Below, piece by piece: positions 55,586-63,966 of a DNA stretch of 64,000 bases; the stretch's first letter is position 1; each line of letters opens with the position of its first letter. Location of the stretch: contig NZ_JAAGRN010000007.1 in the NCBI RefSeq assembly GCF_010499255.1, positions 62,001-126,000 on the forward strand, given 5' to 3'. The position numbers and the translations under genes are program-made. The stretch is from Sheuella amnicola (GTDB lineage Bacteria; Pseudomonadota; Gammaproteobacteria; Burkholderiales; Burkholderiaceae_B). The notes beneath the pieces are model-generated. The model was not told the DNA's origin. It searched no databases and saw only the letters and a list, made by a program, of their open reading frames with translations.

Positions 55586-56346
55586 TGGCGGTATTCATTA
55601 CCGGTGCAAGTAGCGGTTTAGGTGAGGCGCTGGCGCGACATTACGCATCGATCGGTCACTCGTTGGGACTTGTCGCCAGACGTCGTGAACGACTCGAGCG
55701 CCTGGCGGCAGATTTGCCGGGACAGCACCGCATCTACGTGCTTGATGTTTGTGATCGGGATGCGCTTCATCGAGCTGCCAATGACTTTTTGACGCAGTCC
55801 GGTGGTCATGTCGATATCGTGATAGCGAGTGCGGGTATCAGTGCGGGCACGTTGACTGAAATAGCTGATGACTACCAAGTGTTCAAGTCGATTTTCGAAA
55901 CCAATGTTTTGGCTACGGTTGCAACCTTCGAGCCCTTCATCGCCGGCATGATCGAAAGACGCAAAGGAACACTGGTCGGAATAGCCAGCGTTGCCGGTGT
56001 GCGTGGATTGCCTGGAGCAGGGGCGTACAGCGCGTCCAAGGCCTCGGTTGCAACCTATTGCGAAAGCTTGCGCCTCGAACTCATGCCCAGAGGGGTTGGC
56101 GTTGTCACGATCGCCCCGGGCTATGTGCGCACCGAGATGACAGCCAAAAATCCTTATGCCATGCCTTTTTTAATGGACGCGGAAGACTTCGCGATTCGAG
56201 CGGCAAAAGCCATTGATCAGCAGAGAACATATAAGGTCATACCTTGGCAAATGGGCTGGGTCGCAAGATGTATGCGCATTTTGCCTGATTGGTTGTACGA
56301 CAGGCTTGCCGTGAATGCTCCCCGTAAACCGCGCAAACTTTCCTGA
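55585..56346 (+). CDS. Short-chain dehydrogenase/reductase
   Basis: A 253-residue SDR. FITGASSGLGEALARHYA at residues 4-21 binds NAD(P), ASAGISAG the adenine-side strand, ASVAG the catalytic serine, and GAYSASKASVATY the Tyr-x3-Lys. The C-terminal YKVIPWQMGWVARCMRILPDWLYDRL is a hydrophobic tail typical of membrane-near SDRs of the DltE-like group. ATG at 55585 overlaps the receptor stop, so it was chosen over an upstream frame extension. Substrate unknown. Convergent with the phosphatase gene. Confidence 0.88.
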   Translation: MAVFITGASSGLGEALARHYASIGHSLGLVARRRERLERLAADLPGQHRIYVLDVCDRDALHRAANDFLTQSGGHVDIVIASAGISAGTLTEIADDYQVFKSIFETNVLATVATFEPFIAGMIERRKGTLVGIASVAGVRGLPGAGAYSASKASVATYCESLRLELMPRGVGVVTIAPGYVRTEMTAKNPYAMPFLMDAEDFAIRAAKAIDQQRTYKVIPWQMGWVARCMRILPDWLYDRLAVNAPRKPRKLS

Positions 56347-56362
56347 ATGACTTTCTCATTAG

Positions 56363-57010
56363 CTAGGCAGTGACGTCATCATCAGACTCACGCGATAAAT
56401 GGCTGACATCGCCCCAATCGATAATGCGCCATCCATTCGGAGAGACTTCTATTCGATTGATGCTGGCATTTTGCATCGGTGTTTGTCGCGCAGCCCTGAG
56501 ATCCACCTGACTGGCATGACGCCAGATAATATCCATCGCTCCGCCATGACTTACAACCATGACGCGTTGACCGACGTGTTTAGCAGCGATGTTATCAAGC
56601 GCCTTGACAACGCGGCGATGAAAAGTACCAAGCGATTCGCCTTCGGGCAGGTCGGCTTCCGGATCACGACTGCGCCAGATTTTGGCAGCCTCGGGCTGGT
56701 GTTCGTCCATGGTATGAAAAATAAGGCCTTGCAAGACGCCGAAATGACGTTCGCGCACCCCTTTTTCGATGATGGGGGTCAAACCTATTGCCTGGCCGGC
56801 GATTTGCGCAGTGTGGTGTGCTCGGGTGAGATCGCTACTGTAAATCGCATTGATCAACGGCCCGTCGCGATGCAATCGGGCCAAATGTCTGCCCAGTGCA
56901 TGGGCTTGATTGATCCCGTTTTCATTAAGAGGGGTATCTTGCCATCCCTGAACACGCCTTTCGACGTTCCAGGGCGTTTCCCCGTGCCTGACTACCCAGA
57001 TTTCCGTCAT
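56363..57010 (-). CDS. Histidine phosphatase family protein (phosphoglycerate mutase-like)
   Basis: A 215-residue phosphatase. The phospho-accepting RHGETPWN is at residues 8-15, SDLTRAHHTA near 60, and VVSHGGAMD near 150 with the second catalytic His. It resembles GpmB/CobC-type phosphatases; cofactor-dependent mutase activity is not implied, because the sequence lacks the longer dPGM loops. Substrate unknown. It follows fpr on the same strand with a 44-base gap that contains a hairpin. Confidence 0.88.
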   Translation of the reverse strand: MTEIWVVRHGETPWNVERRVQGWQDTPLNENGINQAHALGRHLARLHRDGPLINAIYSSDLTRAHHTAQIAGQAIGLTPIIEKGVRERHFGVLQGLIFHTMDEHQPEAAKIWRSRDPEADLPEGESLGTFHRRVVKALDNIAAKHVGQRVMVVSHGGAMDIIWRHASQVDLRAARQTPMQNASINRIEVSPNGWRIIDWGDVSHLSRESDDDVTA

Positions 57011-57031
57011 ACCTTACTTTTTCCGGTTAAT

Positions 57032-57050
57032 CCCCGGAAAAAGTCCGGGG
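57032..57050 (-). terminator. Hairpin between fpr and the histidine phosphatase gene
   Basis: CCCCGGA at 57032-57038 pairs perfectly with TCCGGGG at 57044-57050 around a five-base loop. On the minus strand it lies five bases after the fpr stop and 21 bases before the next ATG. There is no T-tract after the stem, so it may attenuate or protect rather than end transcription. Confidence 0.45.
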
Positions 57051-57054
57051 TGGT

Positions 57055-57831
57055 TCATTGTTCTACAAAAGCTCGCTCAATCACGAAGTCACCGGGAGAT
57101 GATGTATTGCCTTCATTGAATCCACGTGCTTCGAGCATTGTTTTCAAGTCCCTCAGCAATCCGGGGCTTCCGCAAATCATGATTCGGTCCTGTTCACGAT
57201 CAAGGGCGGGAACGCCTAAATCGGAAAAGAGTTTACCGTTTTCGATCAAATCCGTGATTCGGCCTTTCTGGTGGAAGTCTTCCCTCGTCACAGTCGGGTA
57301 ATAGCGTAACTGCTTGCTGATCATTTCACCGAGAAATTCGTGTTCGGGCAGGTTTTTTGTGATGAAGTCGTGATACGCAAGTTCGGCGACTTCACGTACG
57401 CCGTGCACAAGGATGACTTCTTCGAATTTTTCATACGTTTCCGGATCGCGGATCACACTGAGAAATGGTGCCAGCCCCGTTCCGGACGAAAGCAGGTAAA
57501 GGCGTTTACCAGGAAGTAAATAGTCGATCAGCAGCGTACCGGTCGGCTTTCGACCAACGATAATGGTGTCACCTACTTGGATATGCTGCAATTTCGAGGT
57601 CAGGGGACCATCCGGTACCTTGATGCTCAGAAATTCGAGATGCTCCTCGTAATTGGCGCTGGCGATGCTATAGGCTCGCAAAAGGGGTTTGCCGTTTTCA
57701 CCGCGCAGTCCGATCATGGTGAAGTGACCGTTACTAAACCGTAGTGCGGAGTCCCTGGTGGTCGTGAAGCTGAAAAGTCGATCTGTCCAGTGGTGAACAG
57801 ACAAAACACGTTCTTCTAGAAAAGCACTCAT
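57055..57831 (-). CDS. fpr: Ferredoxin-NADP reductase
   Basis: A 258-residue FAD enzyme that moves electrons between NADPH and ferredoxin or flavodoxin. LLRAYSIASANYEEHLEF has the RxYS FAD motif near residue 50, the NADP-binding LLSSGTGLAPFLSVIRD is near 112, and ICGSPGLLRDLK near 220. The C-terminus FVIERAFVEQ is typical of the bacterial (Azotobacter/E. coli-like) group. It is divergent from the second ABC importer and probably not functionally tied to it. Confidence 0.95.
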   Translation of the reverse strand: MSAFLEERVLSVHHWTDRLFSFTTTRDSALRFSNGHFTMIGLRGENGKPLLRAYSIASANYEEHLEFLSIKVPDGPLTSKLQHIQVGDTIIVGRKPTGTLLIDYLLPGKRLYLLSSGTGLAPFLSVIRDPETYEKFEEVILVHGVREVAELAYHDFITKNLPEHEFLGEMISKQLRYYPTVTREDFHQKGRITDLIENGKLFSDLGVPALDREQDRIMICGSPGLLRDLKTMLEARGFNEGNTSSPGDFVIERAFVEQ

Positions 57832-57951
57832 TTTGAATCAATATCGAGAGGGGGCCGGCAGGGAGAATCCGTGCGGCAGGTCATGCTACAGCGGTCTGAC
57901 GGTCGAAAACAACAATCTTAACGTTATAAGCTTCCAACCACTAAATGGCTT

Positions 57952-57986
57952 GAGCATATTGTTTGCTCTAGATCATGTGTATGATC
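57952..57986. promoter_or_regulatory. Two adjacent inverted repeats in the fpr / ABC-importer intergenic region
   Basis: GAGCA-TATTGTT-TGCTC at 57952-57968 is followed at once by the perfect palindrome GATCAT-GTGT-ATGATC at 57971-57986. They lie 120-154 bases before the binding-protein start, in a 274-base gap. No T-tract follows either. Candidate operators; the rest of the gap is AT-rich with no clear promoter picked. Confidence 0.45.
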
Positions 57987-58105
57987 ATCCTTCATTGCGC
58001 TTTTGTCCGGTTGGTCCCGAGTATGCTCTTTGAAATACTTTGTCGGTGCATATTTGAAGCAAAAGTTAAAAAATATTGAGTATTCGTCAGGTGAATAAGT
58101 TGAAA

Positions 58106-59332
58106 ATGAATAACTTCGGATTTTTTCGTGGTCGTCGAATTGTTATGGCTTCCGCTATTCTGGCTTGTTTTGGCGGGTTGTTTTCATCTTCCGCATTTGC
58201 TCAAGGCACGATCAAAATCGGTGAAATCAACAGCTATAAAGCCCAGCCGGCTTTTCTGGAACCCTACAAAAAAGGGATGGAACTCGCCGTCGAGCAGATC
58301 AATGCATCCGGTGGATTAAACGGAAAAAAAGTCGAGCTGATTACCCGGGATGACAATGCGAATCCCGGAGACGCCGTTCGGGTGGCGGAAGAACTACTCA
58401 CCCGCGATAAAGTGGATGTGTTGACTGGTTCGTTTTTATCGCACATTGGCCTTGCCCTGACGGATTTCGCTAAACAGAAAAAAGTATTTTTTCTCGCAAG
58501 CGAGCCTTTGACCGATAAGATCGTCTGGCAAAACGGCAATCGATATACGTTCAGACTAAGAACTTCAACTTACATGCAAGTCGCGATGCTTGTGCCCGAG
58601 GCAGTCGCCATGAAGAAAAAACGTTGGGCAATCGTTTATCCCAATTACGAATATGGGCAATCGGCGGTTGCCACTTTCAAGGCTCTCATGAAAGAGGCAC
58701 AGCCTGATATCGAATTCGTCGTCGAACAGGCACCTGCGCTGGGTAAAGTGGATGCCGGCAGCGTGGTTCAGGCGATTGCCGATGCAAAACCCGATGCGAT
58801 TTTCAATGTATTGTTCGCCACCGACCTCGCCAAGTTCGTGCGTGAAGGCCATACCCGTGATTTGTTCAAAGGTCGTGAAGTGGTTAGTTTGTTGACCGGC
58901 GAGCCTGAATACCTGGATCCTCTGAAGGAAGAAACCCCGAATGGCTGGCTTGTAACCGGTTACCCATGGTATGGGATTCAGACTCCCGAACATCAAGCTT
59001 TTGTGAAAGCCTACCAGGAGCGCTTTAAAGACTATCCAAGACAAGGTTCGATCATTGGCTACAGTGCGATCATGTCTTTGGCCGCTGGCATTAAAAAAGC
59101 GCAAAGCACTGATACCGAAAAATTGATTGCTGCATTCAAAGGGTTGACATTACCTTCTCCTGTTGGCCCCATCACTTATCGTGCGCTGGATCATCAGTCC
59201 ACGATGGGTAGTTATGTCGGACGCACGAAAAACGTTGACGGCAAAGGGGTGATGGAAGGATTCCGTTATATGGACGGTGCTAAATTTCTTCCAAGCGACA
59301 AGCAAGTGCAGCAATGGCGTCCTCAGGACTGA
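58106..59332 (+). CDS. ABC importer periplasmic binding protein (Liv-type)
   Basis: A 408-residue type I binding protein. A signal peptide (to about residue 32, SSAFAQG) precedes GTIKIGEINSYKAQPAFLEPYKKGMELAVEQINASGGLNGKK, the family N-terminal lobe. Starts at TTG 58076, GTG 58091 and TTG 58100 are also in frame; AGGTG at 58089-58093 sits six bases before TTG 58100, so that codon is a serious rival to the ATG used here. It heads an operon with fused permease and two ATPases. Ligand unknown. Confidence 0.9.
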   Translation: MNNFGFFRGRRIVMASAILACFGGLFSSSAFAQGTIKIGEINSYKAQPAFLEPYKKGMELAVEQINASGGLNGKKVELITRDDNANPGDAVRVAEELLTRDKVDVLTGSFLSHIGLALTDFAKQKKVFFLASEPLTDKIVWQNGNRYTFRLRTSTYMQVAMLVPEAVAMKKKRWAIVYPNYEYGQSAVATFKALMKEAQPDIEFVVEQAPALGKVDAGSVVQAIADAKPDAIFNVLFATDLAKFVREGHTRDLFKGREVVSLLTGEPEYLDPLKEETPNGWLVTGYPWYGIQTPEHQAFVKAYQERFKDYPRQGSIIGYSAIMSLAAGIKKAQSTDTEKLIAAFKGLTLPSPVGPITYRALDHQSTMGSYVGRTKNVDGKGVMEGFRYMDGAKFLPSDKQVQQWRPQD

Positions 59333-59344
59333 TGTTGATCTCAA

Positions 59345-61234
59345 ATGGATCTTTCGGGCTTTCTCGTTCAGTTACTTAACGGACTGGCCTCAGCGTCATC
59401 TCTATTTCTGGTGTCGGCAGGCCTTTCGCTCATTTTTGGCGTGACCCGAATCGTCAATTTTGCCCATGGCTCCTTTTTCATGCTGGGCACTTACATCGCC
59501 TATTCGATGGTCAAACAATTCGAGCCTGTTTTGGGTTTTTGGCCAGCATTACTTCTTGCGCCACTGGTCGTGGGATTGATTGGCGTAGTCATTGAAATGT
59601 CGCTAATGCGACGTGTTTATCCCGCTCCCGAATTATTCCAATTGCTGGCGACCTTTGCCCTGGTGCTGGTGCTGAAGGATGTGGTGTTGTGGATCTGGGG
59701 GCCGCAAGAACTGCTTGGCCCTCGTGCGCCCGGATTGAAGGGGTCTGTCGAAATATTAGGGCGCCGGTTTCCTCAATACGATTTGTTTCTGATCCTGATC
59801 GGGCCTGTTTTACTAATGCTGCTTTGGATCTTATTGAGACGGACGCGGTGGGGTACGCTGATTCGTGCCGCAACACAGGATCGCACAATGGTCGCTGCAC
59901 TAGGCGTGAATCAGGCCTGGTTGTTTACCGGGGTATTTGCGTTAGGTGCCTTATTGGCTGGGCTGGGTGGAGCACTGCAACTACCGCGCGAACCAGCCAA
60001 TCTGGATATGGACATGACAACGATTGGCGCGGCCTTTGTTGTTGTAGTTGTGGGAGGGATGGGGTCCATTCCCGGCGCTTTCGTTGCTTCATTATTGATT
60101 TCCGAAATCAAGGCTGTCTGCATCTGGTTGGGTATCGTGAATGTATTCGGTATCGATATTTCGTTTTCGAAATTGACGCTTGTCGTTGAGTTTCTTGTGA
60201 TGGCTGCAGTACTAGTATGGCGACCCTGGGGATTGATGGGGCGTGAGCAGGCGGCAACCAGAAATGTAGGAATGCCTGAACCTGCGTTGAGAGCTTCAGG
60301 GGTTGCCTTCAAAGTCTGGGTAGGCGTGTTGTTTGTTGTTCTGTTCGCGATGCCATGGCTAACGGCATCGACACCTTATTTGATGGTATTGGGAATCGAT
60401 TTGCTTGTCGCGGTTTTATTCGCGACAAGCCTGCATTTCATCATGGGGCCGGGCGGAATGCATTCTTTTGGCCATGCCGCATATTTCGGTTTGGGCGCCT
60501 ATGGCGCCGCGTTGATGTTGCGCTCGGCAGGCGTCAGCATGGAGTTCGCTTTACTGGCTGGTCCGATCGCCGCTGTTTTAGGGGCAGTGCTTTTCGGCTG
60601 GTTTAGCGTGAGATTGACTGGAGTCTATCTGGCTATGCTGACATTGGCGTTTGCCCAGATTACTTGGTCGATTGTCTTTCAATGGGATGATTTCACCGGG
60701 GGCTCCAACGGCCTGACGGGGATATGGCCGTCAACATGGTTGTCGGATAAAAATCGCTATTACTTGTTGACCTTAATGTTTGTTGGTGCAAGCGTCTGGT
60801 TGTTGAGGCGTATCTTGTTCGCTCCATTTGGCCTGGCCTTGCGCGCTGCGCGAGATTCATCCATTCGCGCCGAAGCTATCGGAATCGATGTCAAAACGGT
60901 GCAATGGGTGGCGTTCATATTGGCGGGATTATTCGCCGGCCTTGCCGGTGCGCTCTACGTATTTTCAAAGGGGGGGATTTCCCCCGAAAGTTTGCATGTC
61001 GGAAAATCAGTCGATGCGCTTGTCATGGTTTTGCTTGGCGGAATCCAGAGCTTGTCGGGACCCGTGGTGGGGGCGGTTGGCTTCACTTGGCTTCATGATA
61101 CCGTTGCCCGTCATGCGGAGTATTGGCGAGCTTTGTTGGGTGGATTGATTTTGTTGCTGGTTTTGTTGTTTCCGCAAGGGATCGCCGGTTATGCCAAGTC
61201 GCTCAGGCATTATGCGGCACGGGGCGACTCATGA
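59345..61234 (+). CDS. Fused LivH-LivM ABC permease
   Basis: A 629-residue inner-membrane protein that joins two permeases in one chain. Residues 1 to about 300 are LivH-like: LLNGLASASSLFLVSAGLS, IFGVTRIVNFAHGSFFMLG, VVVVGGMGSIPGAFVASLL. Residues about 315-629 are LivM-like: HFIMGPGGMHSFGHAAYFGLGAYG, ARDSSIRAEAIGIDVKTVQW, MVLLGGIQSLSGPVVGA. A linker rich in small and charged residues (about 296-312) connects them. No frameshift is needed. The other importer here (10967-16999) uses separate proteins. The stop overlaps the next ATG (ATGA). Confidence 0.92.
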   Translation: MDLSGFLVQLLNGLASASSLFLVSAGLSLIFGVTRIVNFAHGSFFMLGTYIAYSMVKQFEPVLGFWPALLLAPLVVGLIGVVIEMSLMRRVYPAPELFQLLATFALVLVLKDVVLWIWGPQELLGPRAPGLKGSVEILGRRFPQYDLFLILIGPVLLMLLWILLRRTRWGTLIRAATQDRTMVAALGVNQAWLFTGVFALGALLAGLGGALQLPREPANLDMDMTTIGAAFVVVVVGGMGSIPGAFVASLLISEIKAVCIWLGIVNVFGIDISFSKLTLVVEFLVMAAVLVWRPWGLMGREQAATRNVGMPEPALRASGVAFKVWVGVLFVVLFAMPWLTASTPYLMVLGIDLLVAVLFATSLHFIMGPGGMHSFGHAAYFGLGAYGAALMLRSAGVSMEFALLAGPIAAVLGAVLFGWFSVRLTGVYLAMLTLAFAQITWSIVFQWDDFTGGSNGLTGIWPSTWLSDKNRYYLLTLMFVGASVWLLRRILFAPFGLALRAARDSSIRAEAIGIDVKTVQWVAFILAGLFAGLAGALYVFSKGGISPESLHVGKSVDALVMVLLGGIQSLSGPVVGAVGFTWLHDTVARHAEYWRALLGGLILLLVLLFPQGIAGYAKSLRHYAARGDS

Positions 61235-62019
61235 GCCTTCTGATTGTTGAGCATGTCTCCAAATTTTTTGGAGGCGTCCGGGCTGTGGATGATGTCAGCT
61301 TCGAATTAAAGGCCGGAGAGATGCTGGCGTTGATCGGTCCGAACGGTGCCGGAAAGTCTACCCTTTTCAATATGATCAATGGACAGATTCGCGCCGATCA
61401 AGGCTCGATCCGTTTGCTGAAAAATGAATTGATTGGTCGATCGACCAGAGGAATCTGGCGTCTTGGAGTGGGTCGAACCTTTCAGATCGCGCACACCTTT
61501 TCCAGCTTGACCGTAGTTGAAAATGTACAGATCGCATTGCTGTCTCATGAAAGAAAAGTATTCGGATTCCTGCGCTCAGCTGCGGGTTTATATCGGGGGC
61601 GTGCGCTGGCCTTGCTTGAGCAAGTGGGCATGGTCGATCAGGCCGATCGGGCTTGTCATGAATTGGCCTATAGCGACAATAAGCGTGTGGAACTCGCGAT
61701 TGCGTTAAGTAATGATCCGGCTTTGTTGCTGATGGATGAACCCACCGCCGGCATGGCATCCAGGGAGCGGAGTGATCTAATGATTTTGACGCGTCGACTG
61801 GCCACTGAGCGCAACATCGCAGTCCTGTTTACTGAACACAGTATGGATGTTGTGTTTGCACATGCTGATCGAATGATTGTTTTGGCCCGAGGTCGATTGA
61901 TTGCTCAGGGTTCGCCTGAGGCTGTGCGTGAAAATGCTTTGGTGCGGGAAGTGTATTTCGGCAGTGGTGTCGTAAGTGGATTGAAATCGGCAACCGCTCG
62001 GGGCGTGAGTGATGAATAA
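61231..62019 (+). CDS. ABC importer ATPase, LivG-like
   Basis: A 262-residue ATPase. Walker A GPNGAGKST is near residue 37, Walker B LLLMDEPTAGMA near 165 and VLFTEHSMDVVFAHADRMIVLARG the switch region. The signature position reads LAYSDNKRVELAIAL instead of LSYGDQRRLEIAIAL, so the canonical serine-glycine pair is altered, as in the first LivG-like protein. ATG at 61231 overlaps the permease stop and gives the family start MSLLIVEHVSKFFGGV, so the longer open frame upstream was not used. Confidence 0.92.
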   Translation: MSLLIVEHVSKFFGGVRAVDDVSFELKAGEMLALIGPNGAGKSTLFNMINGQIRADQGSIRLLKNELIGRSTRGIWRLGVGRTFQIAHTFSSLTVVENVQIALLSHERKVFGFLRSAAGLYRGRALALLEQVGMVDQADRACHELAYSDNKRVELAIALSNDPALLLMDEPTAGMASRERSDLMILTRRLATERNIAVLFTEHSMDVVFAHADRMIVLARGRLIAQGSPEAVRENALVREVYFGSGVVSGLKSATARGVSDE

Positions 62020-62719
62020 TCAACCGATTCTCGCTGTGAGTGATTTGTGCGCGTGGCACGGACCGGCGCAATCTCTGTTCAATGTGAATCTTCAAATTTA
62101 CCGAGGCGAGGTTGTAGCTTTACTTGGATCGAATGGCGCGGGTAAATCCACGCTGTTCAAGGCAATCATGGGGTTGACTGATCGGCGAAACGGTCAGGTG
62201 TCCTGGCTGGGGCAAGATGTTTCCCGCTGGCCAACGCACCGAATAGCAGCTTGCGGGCTGGGTTATGTACCTGAGGATCGTCGAATATTCACGGATCTGA
62301 CAGTGCTTGAAAATCTGGAAGTGGGGCGTCAGCCTCAAAGGTTTTGGCCCGATGGTTCAGTAGCACCATTCTGGGATAAGGAAAAATTGTTTGAATTATT
62401 TCCGAATCTTGAAAAGATGCCGACAAGACCGGGTGGGCGGATGAGTGGCGGAGAGCAACAAATGTTGAGCGTAGCGCGCACACTCATGGGTAACCCTTTA
62501 CTTCTTCTTTTGGATGAGCCATCTGAAGGGGTGGCACCTGTGATTGTGGAGCAAATGGTTCAAATGGTCTTGAGCCTCAAGAAACAAGGTGTGAGTATTT
62601 TGCTTTCCGAGCAAAATCTGCCTTTTGCCGGGCTAGTCTGTGATCGTGGCTATGTTCTTGAGAAAGGTGAAATTATTTCTGCTGGTTCGATGTCCGATAT
62701 TTCCAGCGATTTTGCATAG
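62009..62719 (+). CDS. ABC importer ATPase, LivF-like
   Basis: A 236-residue ATPase that overlaps its partner gene by 11 bases. Walker A GSNGAGKST is near residue 38, the signature MSGGEQQMLSVARTLM near 147, Walker B LLLLDEPSEGVAP near 168 and the switch LLSEQN near 202. SEGVAP is characteristic of LivF. Last gene of the importer operon; a terminator-like hairpin appears 97 bases downstream, just before greA. Confidence 0.93.
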   Translation: MMNNQPILAVSDLCAWHGPAQSLFNVNLQIYRGEVVALLGSNGAGKSTLFKAIMGLTDRRNGQVSWLGQDVSRWPTHRIAACGLGYVPEDRRIFTDLTVLENLEVGRQPQRFWPDGSVAPFWDKEKLFELFPNLEKMPTRPGGRMSGGEQQMLSVARTLMGNPLLLLLDEPSEGVAPVIVEQMVQMVLSLKKQGVSILLSEQNLPFAGLVCDRGYVLEKGEIISAGSMSDISSDFA

Positions 62720-62768
62720 TCTCGCTCCCTTCAACTGCATTCGAACCTAAGCGCAAATCAGAGTGAAC

Positions 62769-62797
62769 TTGCAATTGCTTGCAAGATTGCTCACAAT
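62769..62797 (+). promoter_or_regulatory. Candidate greA promoter
   Basis: TTGCAA at 62769-62774 and CACAAT at 62792-62797 each match four of six sigma70 bases and are separated by an ideal 17 bases. A start near 62804 would give a leader of about 60 bases before greA that contains the hairpin-T-tract at 62816-62852. Confidence 0.45.
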
Positions 62798-62815
62798 AGA
62801 GACTTCTAGTCTCTG

Positions 62816-62852
62816 CCCCGGTTCCGACCCGAGCCGGGGTTTTGCTTTTTTT
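62816..62852 (+). terminator. Terminator/attenuator hairpin just upstream of greA
   Basis: CCCCGGTTC at 62816-62824 and GAGCCGGGG at 62831-62839 pair (one G-U) around CGACCC, followed by a T-rich run to 62852. It ends 11 bases before the greA ATG. A smaller perfect stem AGAGAC/GTCTCT (62798-62814) precedes it. It may end the importer operon or act as a greA leader attenuator. Confidence 0.75.
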
Positions 62853-62863
62853 GGGAAATAATC

Positions 62864-63340
62864 ATGTCCACTCTTCCTCTTACTGTGCGCGGGGCCGAGC
62901 GTTTGCAAGCTGAATTACATCGACTCAAGCATGTCGAACGTCCTGCCGTGATTAATGCGATCGCCGAGGCGCGCGCCCAAGGCGACTTGTCTGAAAACGC
63001 CGAATACGATGCTGCTCGCGAACGTCAGGGCTTTATTGAAGGTCGTATCGCAGAGCTCGACAGCACGCTTTCGAATGCCCAGTTGATTGATCCGACTTCA
63101 ATTGATGCCGACGGTCGTGTTGTTTTTGGCGCTACAGTCGAAATCGAGGATCTGGAAACTGGCGAAAAAGTGACGTATCAAATCGTAGGTGATCTCGAGG
63201 CCGATATTCGTCACAATCTGATTTCGGTATCGAGTCCGGTCGCCCGCTCTTTGATTGGCAAACACGAAGGTGATGTTGTAGATGTCAAAGCACCTTCGGG
63301 AGTGCGCGAGTATGAAGTGATTAGCGTTAAATATATTTGA
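62864..63340 (+). CDS. greA: Transcription elongation factor GreA
   Basis: A 158-residue factor that stimulates RNA polymerase to cleave backtracked transcripts. The N-terminal coiled coil carries the acidic tip ARAQGDLSENAEYDAARERQ near residue 36, with the Asp and Glu needed for cleavage. The C-terminal FKBP-like domain contains ISVSSPVARSLIGKHEGDVV. The length is standard. It converges with yhbY two bases later. In relatives it directly follows carB, so here it has been separated from its usual partner. Confidence 0.98.
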   Translation: MSTLPLTVRGAERLQAELHRLKHVERPAVINAIAEARAQGDLSENAEYDAARERQGFIEGRIAELDSTLSNAQLIDPTSIDADGRVVFGATVEIEDLETGEKVTYQIVGDLEADIRHNLISVSSPVARSLIGKHEGDVVDVKAPSGVREYEVISVKYI

Positions 63341-63342
63341 CG

Positions 63343-63948
63343 TTAACGCTTGACCGGGGCCCGACGACGCGTTGTGGCCCCCAGTGTGCCGCGGCGAGCA
63401 CCGGCACGCAAAGACAAGGCGCTACGTCTCGGTATGCCGTGACCGGGATCTTTGGTCGCACGGGTGGTTGGCCGTGCAGGCCTGTCCGAGCTGAAAACCG
63501 TTGGCCGGCCTTTGGTTTCTTCAATAGGGGCATCGCGTTCGGCACGGGTGCGCCGGGTCGGCTTTTCAAGTTTTTTACCTTGTGCCGCCAGTTTTTTGGG
63601 CGTGTGCGGTTCACTTGCCTTGCGTTTTGATGGATCCGCAGTCTTGGCTTCGGGTTTAAGATATGTGCCTTTGGAGCCGAAACGGTACAAAATCAGCATT
63701 TTGCCAAGATGATGCACGGCTGCGCAAGATAGCGTTTCGCAAATCGTGGCGAGCATTTCATCACGAGCCTGGCGATCGGCGGTACCCGCGCGAACCTTGA
63801 TCAGTTCGTGGACGGAAAGGTTTAAGTCGATTTCTTTGAGCACGGCCTCTGTCAGTCCGTTATCCCCGATCAGGACAACCGGGCGCAACGGATGGGCTGC
63901 GGCACGAAGCGCGCTGCGCTCGCGAGGGGTAAGTTCCATAGTAGTCAT
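63343..63948 (-). CDS. YhbY-family RNA-binding protein (CRM domain) with long basic tail
   Basis: A 201-residue protein. Residues 1 to about 100 form the CRM domain, which binds pre-50S ribosomal RNA: ELTPRERSALRAAAHPLRPVV, the GxxG loop in VLIGDNGLTEAVLKEI and HELIKVRAGTADRQARDEML. The remaining 100 residues are a low-complexity tail rich in Lys, Arg, Thr and Pro, about twice the length of E. coli YhbY. The tail probably adds nonspecific RNA affinity. ATG 63948 is used; a second ATG lies three codons inside. Divergent from rlmE with an 18-base gap. Confidence 0.93.
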   Translation of the reverse strand: MTTMELTPRERSALRAAAHPLRPVVLIGDNGLTEAVLKEIDLNLSVHELIKVRAGTADRQARDEMLATICETLSCAAVHHLGKMLILYRFGSKGTYLKPEAKTADPSKRKASEPHTPKKLAAQGKKLEKPTRRTRAERDAPIEETKGRPTVFSSDRPARPTTRATKDPGHGIPRRSALSLRAGARRGTLGATTRRRAPVKR

Positions 63949-63966
63949 AGGGGTTATTGTACGGTA

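Noticed and set aside
56399-57301. A 300-codon plus-strand frame across the histidine phosphatase and fpr genes
   Set aside because: Both minus-strand genes have clear catalytic motifs; the plus frame crosses their intergenic hairpin and has no domain signature.
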